A DNA stretch of 64,000 nt from Mesorhizobium sp. ORS 3324. Lineage in GTDB: Bacteria > Pseudomonadota > Alphaproteobacteria > Rhizobiales > Rhizobiaceae. The notes beneath the pieces were generated by a model. The model had not been told where the DNA came from. It ran no database searches and worked only from the letters and a program-made list of their open reading frames with translations. The stretch covers positions 186,001-250,000 of the forward strand of contig LM655199.1 of assembly GCA_000824825.2 (NCBI GenBank). The letters are read 5' to 3'. Of the stretch, positions 50,602 to 59,165 are shown piece after piece (within the stretch, counting starts at the first letter, position 1; the number at the start of each line of letters is the position of its first letter). Both the position numbers and the translations under genes were made by a program.

Positions 50602-51759
50602 CTAGAGGAGACCGGCCCTGGCGAGATCGCGCATGAGGTGGCTGGCGCCGTAGGTCCAGTGTGGGCAGTCCGGTGAGAGGCGCACGCGGTTGGTGAGCGC
50701 GCCGAGCTTCTCCGACGAGATGGTGACCAAATCGCCGACCTTGTGGGTAAAACCCTTGCCCTTCTCGCCGCGATCCTTCGACGGCACGAACATCGTGCCG
50801 AGATAGAGCGCCAGCCCGTCCGGATACTGGTGATGCGGCCCCATCGCGGCCCGCACCAACTCCTCGGGCGAGCGGCTGATCTCGGCCATCGAGCTTGCGC
50901 CCTCCAGCGAGAACCCGTCCTCGCCCTCGACGCTGAGCCGCACCGTGGCGCGCTTCACGTCGTCGATGGAGAAGGTTTCGTCGAACAGCCGGATGAACGG
51001 CCCGAGCGAGGCGGAAGCATTGTTGTCCTTGGCCTTTCCGAGCAGCAGCGCCGAGCGCCCCTCGACGTCGCGCAGATTGACGTCGTTGCCGAGGGTGGCG
51101 CCGACGATGCGGCCCGAGCTGTCGGCGATCATCGCGATCTCCGGCTCCGGGTTGTTCCAGGTGGAGACGGGGTGCAGCCCGACATCGGCGCCGAAGCCGA
51201 CAGAGGCCATCGGCTGGCATTTGGTGAAGATCTCGGCATCCGGGCCGATGCCCACTTCCAGATATTGCGACCAGGCGCCGCGCGAAATCAGCTTGGCCTT
51301 GATCTCCATCGCTTCCGGCGAGCCGGGCTTCAGTTTCGAGAGATCATGACCGATCAGGCTGGCGATGTCGGCGCGGATGGCGTCCGCCTTTTCCGCCGAG
51401 CCGCGCGCCTGCTCCTCGATGACGCGCTCGAGCAGGCTGACGACAAAGGTGACGCCCGAAGCCTTCACCGCCTGCAGGTCGATGGGCGAAAGCAGGATGG
51501 GCTTGCTCGCATCGCGCTTGGCTTCGAAGCTATTGGCCGCGATGTCTTCCAGCGCGCCGATCGCCTTCCCCTTGGCCGAGCGCACGTAGCCGGCCGGATC
51601 CTTCAGCTCGCAGAGGTCGCGCACCGTGGGCGCTGTGCTCGACGTGATGTCGACCACCTGGCCGTCACGCACCGTGACCACCAGCGGATGAGACCCTTGG
51701 CTGGTCCTGGCACGGCCGATGAAGAGGCCCTCGGCGGGCAGGCGGGTTTGGTCGGTCAT
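50602..51759 (-). CDS. fumarylacetoacetate hydrolase-family protein (XylX-like 2-keto-3-deoxy acid dehydratase candidate)
   Basis: A 385-residue FAH-superfamily enzyme. The metal-binding E-x-E is in NNPEPEIAMI, with SVGFGADVGL and GNDVNLRDVEGRS (aspartate ligand) around it, and TRFVPSKD-like and FTHKVGDLVTISSE segments near the C-terminus. Its length and two-part architecture match sugar-acid enzymes such as Caulobacter XylX, which dehydrates 2-keto-3-deoxy-xylonate, rather than classic 220-300-residue FAH proteins. It lies upstream of a sugar importer on the same strand, suggesting oxidative sugar catabolism. The other pathway enzymes (dehydrogenase, lactonase, sugar-acid dehydratase) are not in this window. 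Confidence 0.75.
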   Translation of the reverse strand: MTDQTRLPAEGLFIGRARTSQGSHPLVVTVRDGQVVDITSSTAPTVRDLCELKDPAGYVRSAKGKAIGALEDIAANSFEAKRDASKPILLSPIDLQAVKASGVTFVVSLLERVIEEQARGSAEKADAIRADIASLIGHDLSKLKPGSPEAMEIKAKLISRGAWSQYLEVGIGPDAEIFTKCQPMASVGFGADVGLHPVSTWNNPEPEIAMIADSSGRIVGATLGNDVNLRDVEGRSALLLGKAKDNNASASLGPFIRLFDETFSIDDVKRATVRLSVEGEDGFSLEGASSMAEISRSPEELVRAAMGPHHQYPDGLALYLGTMFVPSKDRGEKGKGFTHKVGDLVTISSEKLGALTNRVRLSPDCPHWTYGASHLMRDLARAGLL

Positions 51760-51913
51760 GGTCTTGTCTCCTCACGATGGGCGGATTGGCTTGCGCTCTC
51801 GGTCGATTGACCGGGAGCCAGCCGTCGTTGGGGCGGCAATCTCAACAAATTCCTCCGAAAGGTCCACCCCGATGATGGCCTTGTCCCTTTGTTGAGGCAG
51901 ATAGCCGATGTCC

Positions 51914-52052
51914 GCGCTGCCCCTCACCCTTACCCTCTCCCCGTGAAGGACGGGGAGAGGGTCGCCGGCGTTGGAGCGCTTCCCTTCTCCCGTTGTTTAC
52001 GGGGAGAAGGTTACGGGGAGAAGGTACCGGCAGGCGGATGAGGGGCAGCGCC
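51914..52052. repeat. palindromic mosaic repeat, inverted copy of 56391-56517
   Basis: Starts cgctgcccctcacccttacc, contains ctctccccgtgaaggacggggagag and ends in ggcggatgaggggcagcgcc. A short tandem duplication ttacggggagaagg occurs at its right end. The same sequence in reverse orientation lies at 56391-56517, so the two flank the FAD oxidase-permease-binding protein block. Confidence 0.85.
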
Positions 52053-52100
52053 GGCGCTGGCTCTCTCTCGTGTGTCCCAAACGGCATAGTCGAAACGCTC

Positions 52101-52116
52101 TTTCAAATCCATGAAA
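52101..52116. promoter_or_regulatory. TTTCA-N6-TGAAA operator upstream of FAD oxidase
   Basis: tttca-aatcca-tgaaa lies 46 nt before the FAD oxidase start, overlapping a possible promoter (tttcaa 52101-52106, taggat 52124-52129). Its form equals that of the site in the permease promoter (53486-53501). Confidence 0.55.
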
Positions 52117-52161
52117 TCGACAATAGGATTTTCACGAAGCTCTCAGCACCTTAGGTGACCC

Positions 52162-53445
52162 TTGCCCGCAGCCTTTTCCGATCCGATTTGGCGCAAGCCT
52201 CAGACAGCTCCGGCCTTCCAATCTGAGCTGTCGGCCGGCGGCGCGCTCGATGCGGTGATCGTCGGCGGCGGCATCATGGGCCTGTCGACCGCCTTGCATG
52301 CGGCCCGCGCCGGGCTTTCGGTCCAGGTGCTGGATGCCGGCGCGATCGGGCAGGGCGCCTCCGGCCTCAATGGCGGCCAGGTCATCCCCGGCCTCAAATA
52401 TGATCCGGAGTGGCTGATCGAGCATTTCGGCAAGGAGCGCGGCGAGGGCCTGGTCGACTTCGCCGCCTCGACGGCCGATGCTGTGTTCGACCTGATCCGC
52501 GATGAGAAGCTCGCCGTGCCGTTCACGCGCAGCGGCTGGATCCAGGCTGCCCACACGGAGACAGCGTTGAGAGCGGCGGCCGATCGCGACCGCCAATGGC
52601 GCTCGCGCGGCGCCGACGTCAAGCTGCTCGACCGGGTCGAGATCGCGGCGATGACCGGCGCCAAGGGGTATATCGGCGGCTGGCTCGACCGCCGCGCCGG
52701 CGCCATCGATCCGCTGTCCTATACCTTGGAGCTGGCGCGCATCGCCTCGGCAGCCGGCGCGAAGATCGCCGAACGGCAGAAGGTGGTGAAACTGGCCAGG
52801 GACGCCGGCCTCTTGCGGGTTGCAATCCAACTCGGCGCCGAGCTGCGCGCAAAGTCGGTCGTGCTCGCCACCAACGCCTATACGGACGGCCTGCTGCCCG
52901 GCCTCGCCCAGACGATCGTGCCGCTGCATTCCTTCCAGATCGCCACCGCGCCGCTGCCTGCAGAGCTTGCCGCCAGCATCCTGCCGGGTGGACAGGCGGT
53001 GTCGGACTCCCGTCGCATCCTCGTCTACTGCCGCAAGAGCGCCGACGGCCGGCTGGTGCTCGGCGGGCGCGGTCGCATGACACTGCCTTCCAGCGCTTCC
53101 GATTGGGCGCATCTCGAGCGCGCGCTCGTTCGGCTCTATCCCGCGCTTGCCGGTGTCACGATCGAGAAGCGCTGGTTCGGCCGCGTGGCAATGACGCCCG
53201 ATCACCTGCCGCATCTGCATGAGCCGGAAAGGGGCCTGCTTGCCGTCGTCGGCTGCCAGGGCAGGGGCGTCGGGCTGATGAGCGCGCTGGGCAAGCGCAT
53301 GGCAAGCTATCTGGCGACGGGTGACATCCGGCGATTGCCGTTTCCGTTTTCGCCGATCCGGCCGATCCCGTTCCACGCCTTCCGCCAGGTCGGCGTCGCC
53401 ACCACGATCGCCTGGTACCGGATGCTCGACGCATTCGAGCGCTGA
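52162..53445 (+). CDS. FAD-dependent amine/amino-acid oxidase (DAO family, PuuB/OrdL-like)
   Basis: A 427-residue flavin oxidoreductase. The N-terminal FAD-binding motif is AVIVGGGIMGLSTALHAARAG (about 31-50), followed by GASGLNGGQVIPGLKYDPE, typical of gamma-glutamylputrescine oxidase-like proteins. The C-terminal FAD segment is VVGCQGRGVGLMSALGKRMA. The start is TTG at 52162 with AGGTGA just upstream. With the polyamine-type importer next door it probably oxidises a polyamine or gamma-glutamyl amine; the exact substrate is inferred. Confidence 0.85.
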   Translation: MPAAFSDPIWRKPQTAPAFQSELSAGGALDAVIVGGGIMGLSTALHAARAGLSVQVLDAGAIGQGASGLNGGQVIPGLKYDPEWLIEHFGKERGEGLVDFAASTADAVFDLIRDEKLAVPFTRSGWIQAAHTETALRAAADRDRQWRSRGADVKLLDRVEIAAMTGAKGYIGGWLDRRAGAIDPLSYTLELARIASAAGAKIAERQKVVKLARDAGLLRVAIQLGAELRAKSVVLATNAYTDGLLPGLAQTIVPLHSFQIATAPLPAELAASILPGGQAVSDSRRILVYCRKSADGRLVLGGRGRMTLPSSASDWAHLERALVRLYPALAGVTIEKRWFGRVAMTPDHLPHLHEPERGLLAVVGCQGRGVGLMSALGKRMASYLATGDIRRLPFPFSPIRPIPFHAFRQVGVATTIAWYRMLDAFER

Positions 53446-53478
53446 AGCCTAACGCGTGCAGCGCACAATCGATTCAGC

Positions 53479-53507
53479 TTGACAGTTTCATAGATATGAA
53501 AAATCAT
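53479..53507 (+). promoter_or_regulatory. promoter with operator in the -35/-10 spacer
   Basis: TTGACA (53479-53484) and aatcat (53502-53507) are 17 bp apart. The spacer is filled by the palindrome tttcat-agat-atgaaa (53486-53501), i.e. TTTCA-N6-TGAAA. A repressor there would block this promoter of the first polyamine-type importer operon. Confidence 0.65.
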
Positions 53508-53554
53508 TAGCTGATTTCAGGAAATCCGGTGGGCAGCCCTCAGTAGGCAGTCAG

Positions 53555-54442
53555 ATGTCGACCATCGTTGCAGCGCGGCCATCGCCGGAGTCCCGCATCT
53601 CGCCGGTCTTCCGTTTCGCCATGCTGCTGCCGGGTGGACTGGTCACCTTCTCCCTGATCCTGTTCGCGCTTGGGCTGGTGCTCTTCCTCGCCTTCAGGAG
53701 CAATGACGGCTCGCTGCTCGGCGCCGGCCTGACGGTCGCGAATTTCGTCACTGTCGCCACTGATCCGCTCTACTGGACGGTGACGCTGCGCTCGCTGGTC
53801 ATCGCCGGCCTGGTGACGCTGGCAACCGTCGTCACCGCCTATCCCGTCGCCTACTATCTCGCCTTCCACGCCGGACGCCGGCGCAACCTGCTGCTCTTCC
53901 TCGTCACGCTGCCGTTCTGGACAAGTTACCTTTTGCGTGTCTTCGCCTGGAAGATCGTGCTTGCCTATAATGGCGTGCTGAACTCGGCTTTCATCGAAAG
54001 CGGCCTCTGGTCGCAGCCGACGTTGGCCTTCCTCAACACGCCGGCAGCGGTGGTGGTGACGTTGGCGCACGCCTATGCGCCCTTCGCCATCCTGCCGATC
54101 TATGTGGCGCTGGACACCATCCCGAAATCGCTGCTCGAAGCCGCTTCCGATCTCGGCGCGCGGCCTTTCACCAGTTTCCGCCGCGTCGTGCTGCCCAACT
54201 CGATGCCGGGCGTGCTGGCGGCAGCACTCGTCGTCTTCGTGCCGACCGTCGGCGACTATGTCACGCCGGCCATGGTCGGCGGTCCCGCCAGCACCATGAT
54301 CGGCACGCTGATCCAGTCGCAATTCGGCAAGGCCAATGACTGGCCGTTCGGTGCGGCGCTCTCGGTCTGCGTCATGCTGGTGATCCTCTGCGTGGTTCTT
54401 CTCGCGCGCGGCGCCGACCGCAGATTTGGCAGCCGCACATGA
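53555..54442 (+). CDS. polyamine-type ABC importer permease (PotB-like)
   Basis: A 295-residue inner-membrane permease with six spans: first span near 28-48 (LVTFSLILFALGLVLFLAF). The periplasmic loop is followed by TLRSLVIAGLVTLATVVTAY. The ATPase-contact EAA motif is LLEAASDLGARPFTSFRRVVL, shown here in two parts (LLEAASDLGARP / FTSFRRVVLP). The FVPTVGDYVTPAMVGGP segment is typical of PotB. It is the first gene of the transport operon and overlaps the next permease by 4 nt (ATGA). Confidence 0.92.
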   Translation: MSTIVAARPSPESRISPVFRFAMLLPGGLVTFSLILFALGLVLFLAFRSNDGSLLGAGLTVANFVTVATDPLYWTVTLRSLVIAGLVTLATVVTAYPVAYYLAFHAGRRRNLLLFLVTLPFWTSYLLRVFAWKIVLAYNGVLNSAFIESGLWSQPTLAFLNTPAAVVVTLAHAYAPFAILPIYVALDTIPKSLLEAASDLGARPFTSFRRVVLPNSMPGVLAAALVVFVPTVGDYVTPAMVGGPASTMIGTLIQSQFGKANDWPFGAALSVCVMLVILCVVLLARGADRRFGSRT

Positions 54443-55260
54443 AGACGGCGCGCGCAAGGGCAAATGCAGGCGGCCGCTGGCTCGGCGTGTACGTGCTTGC
54501 CTATCTGGTGTTTCTCTATCTGCCGATACTTTTGATCCCGCTGTTTTCCTTCAACGATTCCATCCAGGCCGCATTTCCGCTGCAGGGTTTTACCCTCAGT
54601 TGGTATGAGACGCTCTACGGCAATCCGGCGCTGTCCGGCGCTTTGGCCAACAGCCTCGTCATCGGCGTCATCGCTGCATCCGGCGCGACACTCTGCGGCA
54701 TCACCGTGTCCTACATGGATCTCTATGGCCGCTCGCCGCTCGCCGCCACCATCAGTGCCGTCGCCCGCCTGCCGATCCTGATTCCCGGCGTCATCGTCGG
54801 CATATCGCTGCTGATCCTGGTCAACCTCATCGGCCTCGGCCCGTCGCGCGTTGCCATCGTGCTCGGCCACATCCTGGTGGCGTTGCCGACGACGGTGGTG
54901 GTGATGCGCAGCCGTTTCGCCGCCATCCCAAAAACCATCCGCGAGGCGGCGCTCGATCTCGGTGCGTCGGACTGGACGACGTTCCGGCGCGTCATGCTGC
55001 CGCTGAGTGCGCCCGCCGTGCTGTCGGCCTTCATGCTCGCCTTCCTGACCTCCTTCGACGAGTTCATCGTCGTCTTCTTCCTCGCCGGCACCCAGCCGAC
55101 GCTGCCGCTCTACATCTGGAGCCAGCTGCGCTTCCCGCGCTCGCTGCCGACCGTTATGGCGCTCGGCACCGTGATACTCACCGTGTCCTTCATCATCGCC
55201 GCGCTCGCCGAGATCCTGCGCCATCGCGGCCTCGGCGCCGCGCGCCGCAATCCAGCCTGA
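54439..55260 (+). CDS. polyamine-type ABC importer permease (PotC-like)
   Basis: A 273-residue permease: first span LAYLVFLYLPILLIPLFSFN, then the PotC-type FTLSWYETLYGNPALSGALANS. The EAA loop is IREAALDLGASDWTTFRRVM. FLTSFDEFIVVFFLAGT precedes the last span. Starts in a 4-nt overlap with the PotB-like gene and ends 26 nt before the binding-protein gene. Confidence 0.92.
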   Translation: MKTARARANAGGRWLGVYVLAYLVFLYLPILLIPLFSFNDSIQAAFPLQGFTLSWYETLYGNPALSGALANSLVIGVIAASGATLCGITVSYMDLYGRSPLAATISAVARLPILIPGVIVGISLLILVNLIGLGPSRVAIVLGHILVALPTTVVVMRSRFAAIPKTIREAALDLGASDWTTFRRVMLPLSAPAVLSAFMLAFLTSFDEFIVVFFLAGTQPTLPLYIWSQLRFPRSLPTVMALGTVILTVSFIIAALAEILRHRGLGAARRNPA

Positions 55261-55286
55261 ACCACAACAACGAAGAGGAGAACGAA

Positions 55287-56357
55287 ATGACATTGCACCT
55301 GAAATCGATCGCCGGCCGCAAAGCCCGGGCCGGCCTTGCCGCATTGGCATTGGCCCTGTCGTCGACCGTCGCTTTGGCCGCCGACAAGCTGCAATACTTC
55401 ACCTGGTCGGGCTACGAATTGCCCGACTTCAACAAGAGTTTCCTCGCCGCGCATCCGGACGGCGTCGAGGCGACGATCTTCGGCGACGACGACGATGCCT
55501 TCACCAAGGTCAAGGCCGGCTTCCGCCCGGACATCGCGCATCCCTGCTATGACAAGGTGGCGCGCTGGAACAAGGAAGGCCTGCTGCAGCCGATCGACAC
55601 CAAGCGCATCAAGAATTGGGATTCGATCTTCCCGGTGTTCAAGAACCTGCCCGACCTTCAGGCCGGCGACGGCAAGGTCTGGATGGTGCCTTGGGACTGG
55701 GGCAACACCTCTATCCTCTACCGCACAGATCTGGTGAAGAACCCGGAGGCGAGCTGGAACCTTCTGTGGGACAAGCAATATGCCGGCCGCATGGCGACCA
55801 TCGACGCCGTCCACGATACGCCGATCGTCGCCGCACTTCTGGCGGGCGTGAACCCCTTCGACATGACGCCGGAGCAGATGGACAAGGTGGCGGCAAAGCT
55901 GCGCGAGCAGCGGCCGCTGCTGTCGAGCTACACCACCGACATGACCTCCGTCGAGCAGGCGCTGGCGAGCGGCCAGCTGGTCGCAGCCATGACCTGGAAT
56001 GCGTCGGCCACGTCGCTCAAGAAGCAGGGTGTGCCGGTGGAGTTCATGAAGCCGAAGGAAGGCATGCTCACCTGGGCCTGCGGCTTCGTCATGCTCAAGG
56101 ACGCCAAGAACGTCGATCTCGCCTATGACTTCATCAACAGCCGGCTCGATGCCGACTCCGGCAAGTTCCTGATCCAGTCCTACGGCTATGGCAGCTCGCT
56201 GAGCACCGCCTTCGCCGGCGTGTCCAAGGAGGAGCTCGACAAGCTGCAACTGCCGGCGGATCCGGACGTGATGCTGAAGAGCACCATCTTCACCGGCCCG
56301 ATGAAGCAGAATGACGACGTGGCGAAGATGTTCGAGAAGGTGAAGGCCGGCGGGTGA
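55287..56357 (+). CDS. polyamine-type ABC importer periplasmic binding protein (PotD/PotF-like)
   Basis: A 356-residue periplasmic protein of SBP family 6/8. The signal peptide is cut near VALAADKLQYF (about residue 31). The mature N-terminus FTWSGYELPDFNKSFLAAHP and the segments VWMVPWDWGNTSILYRTDLV and MTWNASATSLKKQGVPVEFM resemble PotD/PotF. GAGGAG lies upstream of the ATG. The acidic DDDD patch in ATIFGDDDDAFTKVKAG could contact a cationic ligand. It is the third gene of the operon. Confidence 0.9.
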   Translation: MTLHLKSIAGRKARAGLAALALALSSTVALAADKLQYFTWSGYELPDFNKSFLAAHPDGVEATIFGDDDDAFTKVKAGFRPDIAHPCYDKVARWNKEGLLQPIDTKRIKNWDSIFPVFKNLPDLQAGDGKVWMVPWDWGNTSILYRTDLVKNPEASWNLLWDKQYAGRMATIDAVHDTPIVAALLAGVNPFDMTPEQMDKVAAKLREQRPLLSSYTTDMTSVEQALASGQLVAAMTWNASATSLKKQGVPVEFMKPKEGMLTWACGFVMLKDAKNVDLAYDFINSRLDADSGKFLIQSYGYGSSLSTAFAGVSKEELDKLQLPADPDVMLKSTIFTGPMKQNDDVAKMFEKVKAGG

Positions 56358-56390
56358 GCGGCGCGCTGAAGGCGGCCAACTGTTGATGTC

Positions 56391-56517
56391 GGCGCCGCCC
56401 CTCATCCGCCTGGCGGCACCTTCTCCCCGTGAAGGACGGGGAGAAGGGACGCACTCCAGCGCTGGCGAGCCCTTTCCCCGTTCTTCACGGGGAGAGGGTA
56501 AGGGTGAGGGGCAGCGC
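56391..56517. repeat. palindromic mosaic repeat, inverted copy of 51914-52052
   Basis: Reads ggcgccgcccctcatccgcc...ctccccgtgaaggacggggag...gtaagggtgaggggcagcgc. It separates the binding-protein gene from the regulator and may contain a transcription-attenuating hairpin inside the operon. Confidence 0.85.
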
Positions 56518-56573
56518 AAGCGTGGACGGGTTTGGGCAAGTGCAGCAATGAAGCTGCAAACAAGGACGAACGC

Positions 56574-57182
56574 ATGGACATTTTCGACGAAGCCGCCGAA
56601 AGGCCGAAAGACGATGCTGACGTCCGCGTCGGCCGGCGCGTGCGGGCGCTGAGGCTCGAGCGCAAGCTGTCGCTGGCAGAGCTCGCCGCCAAGGCCGGCA
56701 TCTCCATCGGCGCGCTCAGCCAGATCGAGCGCGGCATGTCCTCGCTGCGCGTCAAGGTGATCTGGCCGCTCGCCGCCGCCCTCGACATCGAGCCCTCGGC
56801 GCTGATCGCCGACGGCAACGAAGCAGTCAACGACCTCTACTGCGTGCGCGCCGACAAGCGGCGCTCGATCCCGGTGAAATCCGAGGGCATCGCCAAGGCG
56901 CTGCTGTCGCCGCCCGCCGCGACGCTGACCGGTATGCTTGTGACGGTCGAGGCCGGCGGCGGCACGGCCGAAGCCTACGCCCATGCCGGCCACGAATTCG
57001 GTTTCGTGTTGTCGGGCGAGGTCGAGCTGGTGGTCGACGCGACGACCTATTTGCTCAAAGCCGGCGACAGCTTTGCCTTCAAGAGCACGCTGCTGCATGC
57101 CTTCCGCAATCCCGGCGCGGAGCGCTGCCAGATCCTGTGGGTCAACACCACAAAACCCTCAGAGGTGCGCGATGGCGCCTGA
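56574..57182 (+). CDS. XRE-cupin regulator embedded in the polyamine-type operon (PuuR-like)
   Basis: A 202-residue regulator: XRE helix-turn-helix (about 18-72, VGRRVRALRLERKLSLAELA, AKAGISIGALSQIERG) and a C-terminal cupin (about 125-195, HAGHEFGFVLSGEVELVVD, KAGDSFAFKSTLLHAFRNPG). ATG 56574 has AAGGAC upstream. It lies between the binding-protein and ATPase genes and overlaps the ATPase start by 11 nt. The layout resembles PuuR, a polyamine-responsive repressor; likely operators are TTTCA-N6-TGAAA at 52101 and 53486. Confidence 0.88.
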   Translation: MDIFDEAAERPKDDADVRVGRRVRALRLERKLSLAELAAKAGISIGALSQIERGMSSLRVKVIWPLAAALDIEPSALIADGNEAVNDLYCVRADKRRSIPVKSEGIAKALLSPPAATLTGMLVTVEAGGGTAEAYAHAGHEFGFVLSGEVELVVDATTYLLKAGDSFAFKSTLLHAFRNPGAERCQILWVNTTKPSEVRDGA

Positions 57183-58257
57183 TGCGCTCCTCCGGATGGA
57201 GAAAGTCTCGAAGATATTTCCCGGCGGCGTGGTCGGTCTCGACGCTGTCGATCTCGACATTGCAGCGGGCGAGTTCCTGACCCTGCTCGGTCCCTCCGGC
57301 TGCGGCAAGACGACCAGCCTGCGCGTCATCGCCGGCTTCGAGAGCCCGACCGGCGGCAGCGTGCTGCTCGAAGGCCGCGACATCACCGGGCTGAGGCCCT
57401 TCGACCGGCCAGTCAACACCGTCTTCCAGGACTACGCGCTGTTCCCGCATATGGATGTGGCGGCGAATGTCGGCTTCGGCCTGTCGCTGCGAAAACTGCC
57501 CGGCACCGAGCAGGCCAAGCGCGTCGGCGAGGCGCTCGACATGGTCGGGCTTGCCGACAAGCTCGGCGCGCGCATCTCGGAGCTTTCCGGCGGCCAGCGC
57601 CAGCGCGTCGCGCTCGCCCGTGCCATCGTCTGCGAGCCGCGCGTGCTGCTGCTCGACGAGCCGCTGTCGGCGCTCGACGCGCATCTGCGCGAGCAGATGC
57701 AGGTGGAGCTGAAGCGGCTGCAGTCGCGGCTCGGCACCACTTTCGTCATGGTCACCCACGACCAGACCGAAGCGCTGTCGATCTCCGACCGCATCGTCGT
57801 CATGAACAAGGGACGCATCGAACAGATCGCACCACCGGCAACCCTTTACGACCGGCCCGCGACGCGGTTCGTCGCCTCCTTCATCGGCACGATGAATCTC
57901 CTGCAGTCGCGTTTCTTGGGCCGCGAGGGCGACCGCTTGCGCTTCGCCGCCGGCGAGCTGCCATTGGAGGCAATATCGGAAACCGGCGAGATACCGGCCG
58001 CGGGCGACACACGCACCATCGGCGTTCGTCCGGAGGATCTGCTCGCCGCCACCGAGGCCGCCGACGGCACCGCGCCGGCGCGGGTGAGAGGCATCGTCTT
58101 TCACGGCCGCACGTTGCGCCTTCACGCCGAGCTGGGGCACGGGACCTCGATCGTGATCGATGCGCCGCGCCGTGCCGACGGTTTTCAATTCAGCGTCGGC
58201 GACGTGGCGCATATCAGCCTGCGGCGTGGCGCCAACTGCCCAATGCTTTCCAGTTGA
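57172..58257 (+). CDS. polyamine-type ABC importer ATP-binding protein (PotA-like)
   Basis: A 361-residue ATPase: Walker A GPSGCGKTT (about 39-47), Q-loop VFQDYALFPHM, signature LSGGQRQRVALARAI, Walker B VLLLDEPLSALD, H-loop MVTHDQ, and a C-terminal TOBE regulatory domain (about 240-361, GVRPEDLLA). The ATG at 57172 has AGAGGTG upstream and overlaps the regulator gene by 11 nt; a longer in-frame extension to 56983 is a shadow of the regulator. Convergent with the GntR gene (16-nt gap). Confidence 0.93.
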   Translation: MAPDALLRMEKVSKIFPGGVVGLDAVDLDIAAGEFLTLLGPSGCGKTTSLRVIAGFESPTGGSVLLEGRDITGLRPFDRPVNTVFQDYALFPHMDVAANVGFGLSLRKLPGTEQAKRVGEALDMVGLADKLGARISELSGGQRQRVALARAIVCEPRVLLLDEPLSALDAHLREQMQVELKRLQSRLGTTFVMVTHDQTEALSISDRIVVMNKGRIEQIAPPATLYDRPATRFVASFIGTMNLLQSRFLGREGDRLRFAAGELPLEAISETGEIPAAGDTRTIGVRPEDLLAATEAADGTAPARVRGIVFHGRTLRLHAELGHGTSIVIDAPRRADGFQFSVGDVAHISLRRGANCPMLSS

Positions 58258-58273
58258 TGCGATAGAGCGCCGG

Positions 58274-59002
58274 TCAAGACGCCTTGGCGAAAAATCCCTG
58301 GTAGTCGGATTTGGCCTGCAGCAGGCGCAGGATGTTCTCGCGCGAGCCGCGCACATGGGCGCGGGCGCGTTCGCCGGCCAGCGCAACATCGCCGGCGCAG
58401 ATCGCGTCGACGATCCCGGCATGCTCCTCGCGGGTGAGCTTCCACTCGTTCAGCCACAGAAGCTCCGTCCACACATATTGCTGGCATTTGTCGAGGATGC
58501 CGCAGAGCATGCCGTAGAGCATCTCGTTGCCGCTCATTTCGGCGATCACCCGGTGCAGGTCGATGCCGACCTGCAATTCCTCGAATTTCTCCCTTGTGCT
58601 GCGGTCGGGGATCGCAGCCAGCCGCTCGCATTCGGCGAGCATGCTGCGCAGCTTCGCCTTGTCGGCGGCGCTCGCATTGGCCGCCGCCAGCTCGGTCGCG
58701 CGCCCGTCGAGCAGCTCGCGAATGTCGAAAGCCTCGCGGAACATGGTCAGGTTGAATTCGGCGACCACATAGCCCTGGCGCGGACGCCCGATCACCAGGC
58801 CGTCTCGCTCGAGCCGGTTGAAGGCTTCGCGCACCGGCGTGCGGCTTACCTTGAGGCGCTCGGCGATCTCGTTTTCAGTGACGCGGCCCCCAGGCGGGAT
58901 CTGCCCGGTGATGATCATCGCCTTCAGCTTCTCGAACACCGAGTCGCGCAGCGTATTTTTCCGTTCCTTGCTCAAGCGTCCCGCCTCCAACGGTACCGTC
59001 AT
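58274..59002 (-). CDS. GntR-family regulator (FCD type) of the second polyamine-type cluster
   Basis: A 242-residue regulator: winged HTH (about 15-75, LRDSVFEKLKAMIITGQIPP, AERLKVSRTPVREAFNRL) and an FCD domain (about 90-220) with the metal-ligand pattern D...LHRVIAEMSGN...REEHAGIVDAI...ARAHVRGSREN. ATG 59002 is preferred; in-frame extension upstream to 59185 would cross the divergent promoter. It is divergent from the second binding-protein gene and has a TTGTATACAA palindrome in the gap. Confidence 0.88.
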   Translation of the reverse strand: MTVPLEAGRLSKERKNTLRDSVFEKLKAMIITGQIPPGGRVTENEIAERLKVSRTPVREAFNRLERDGLVIGRPRQGYVVAEFNLTMFREAFDIRELLDGRATELAAANASAADKAKLRSMLAECERLAAIPDRSTREKFEELQVGIDLHRVIAEMSGNEMLYGMLCGILDKCQQYVWTELLWLNEWKLTREEHAGIVDAICAGDVALAGERARAHVRGSRENILRLLQAKSDYQGFFAKAS

Positions 59003-59105
59003 GGATTCGCAGTCTAGCTGACGCCTCCATTCTCCGCCGCCAAAAAACGTCCGTCCCGGGCCACGACCCATGTTGACATCGGCTTCCAGCAGATTACACT
59101 CAAAA

Positions 59106-59115
59106 TTGTATACAA
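59106..59115. promoter_or_regulatory. GntR-type operator palindrome
   Basis: ttgtatacaa is a perfect 10-bp palindrome 50 nt before the binding-protein ATG and about 104 nt from the GntR start. It fits the short TTGTNNACAA form of FadR-subfamily sites. Confidence 0.5.
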
Positions 59116-59165
59116 ATTCGCATACCAAATCAACGATAACGGGAACACCGGTTGGAGAAGCGAAA

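Noticed and set aside
55110..57098. 662-codon open frame on - spanning a permease, binding protein, repeat and regulator
   Set aside because: Crosses four real features on +, including a palindromic repeat; no recognisable domain.
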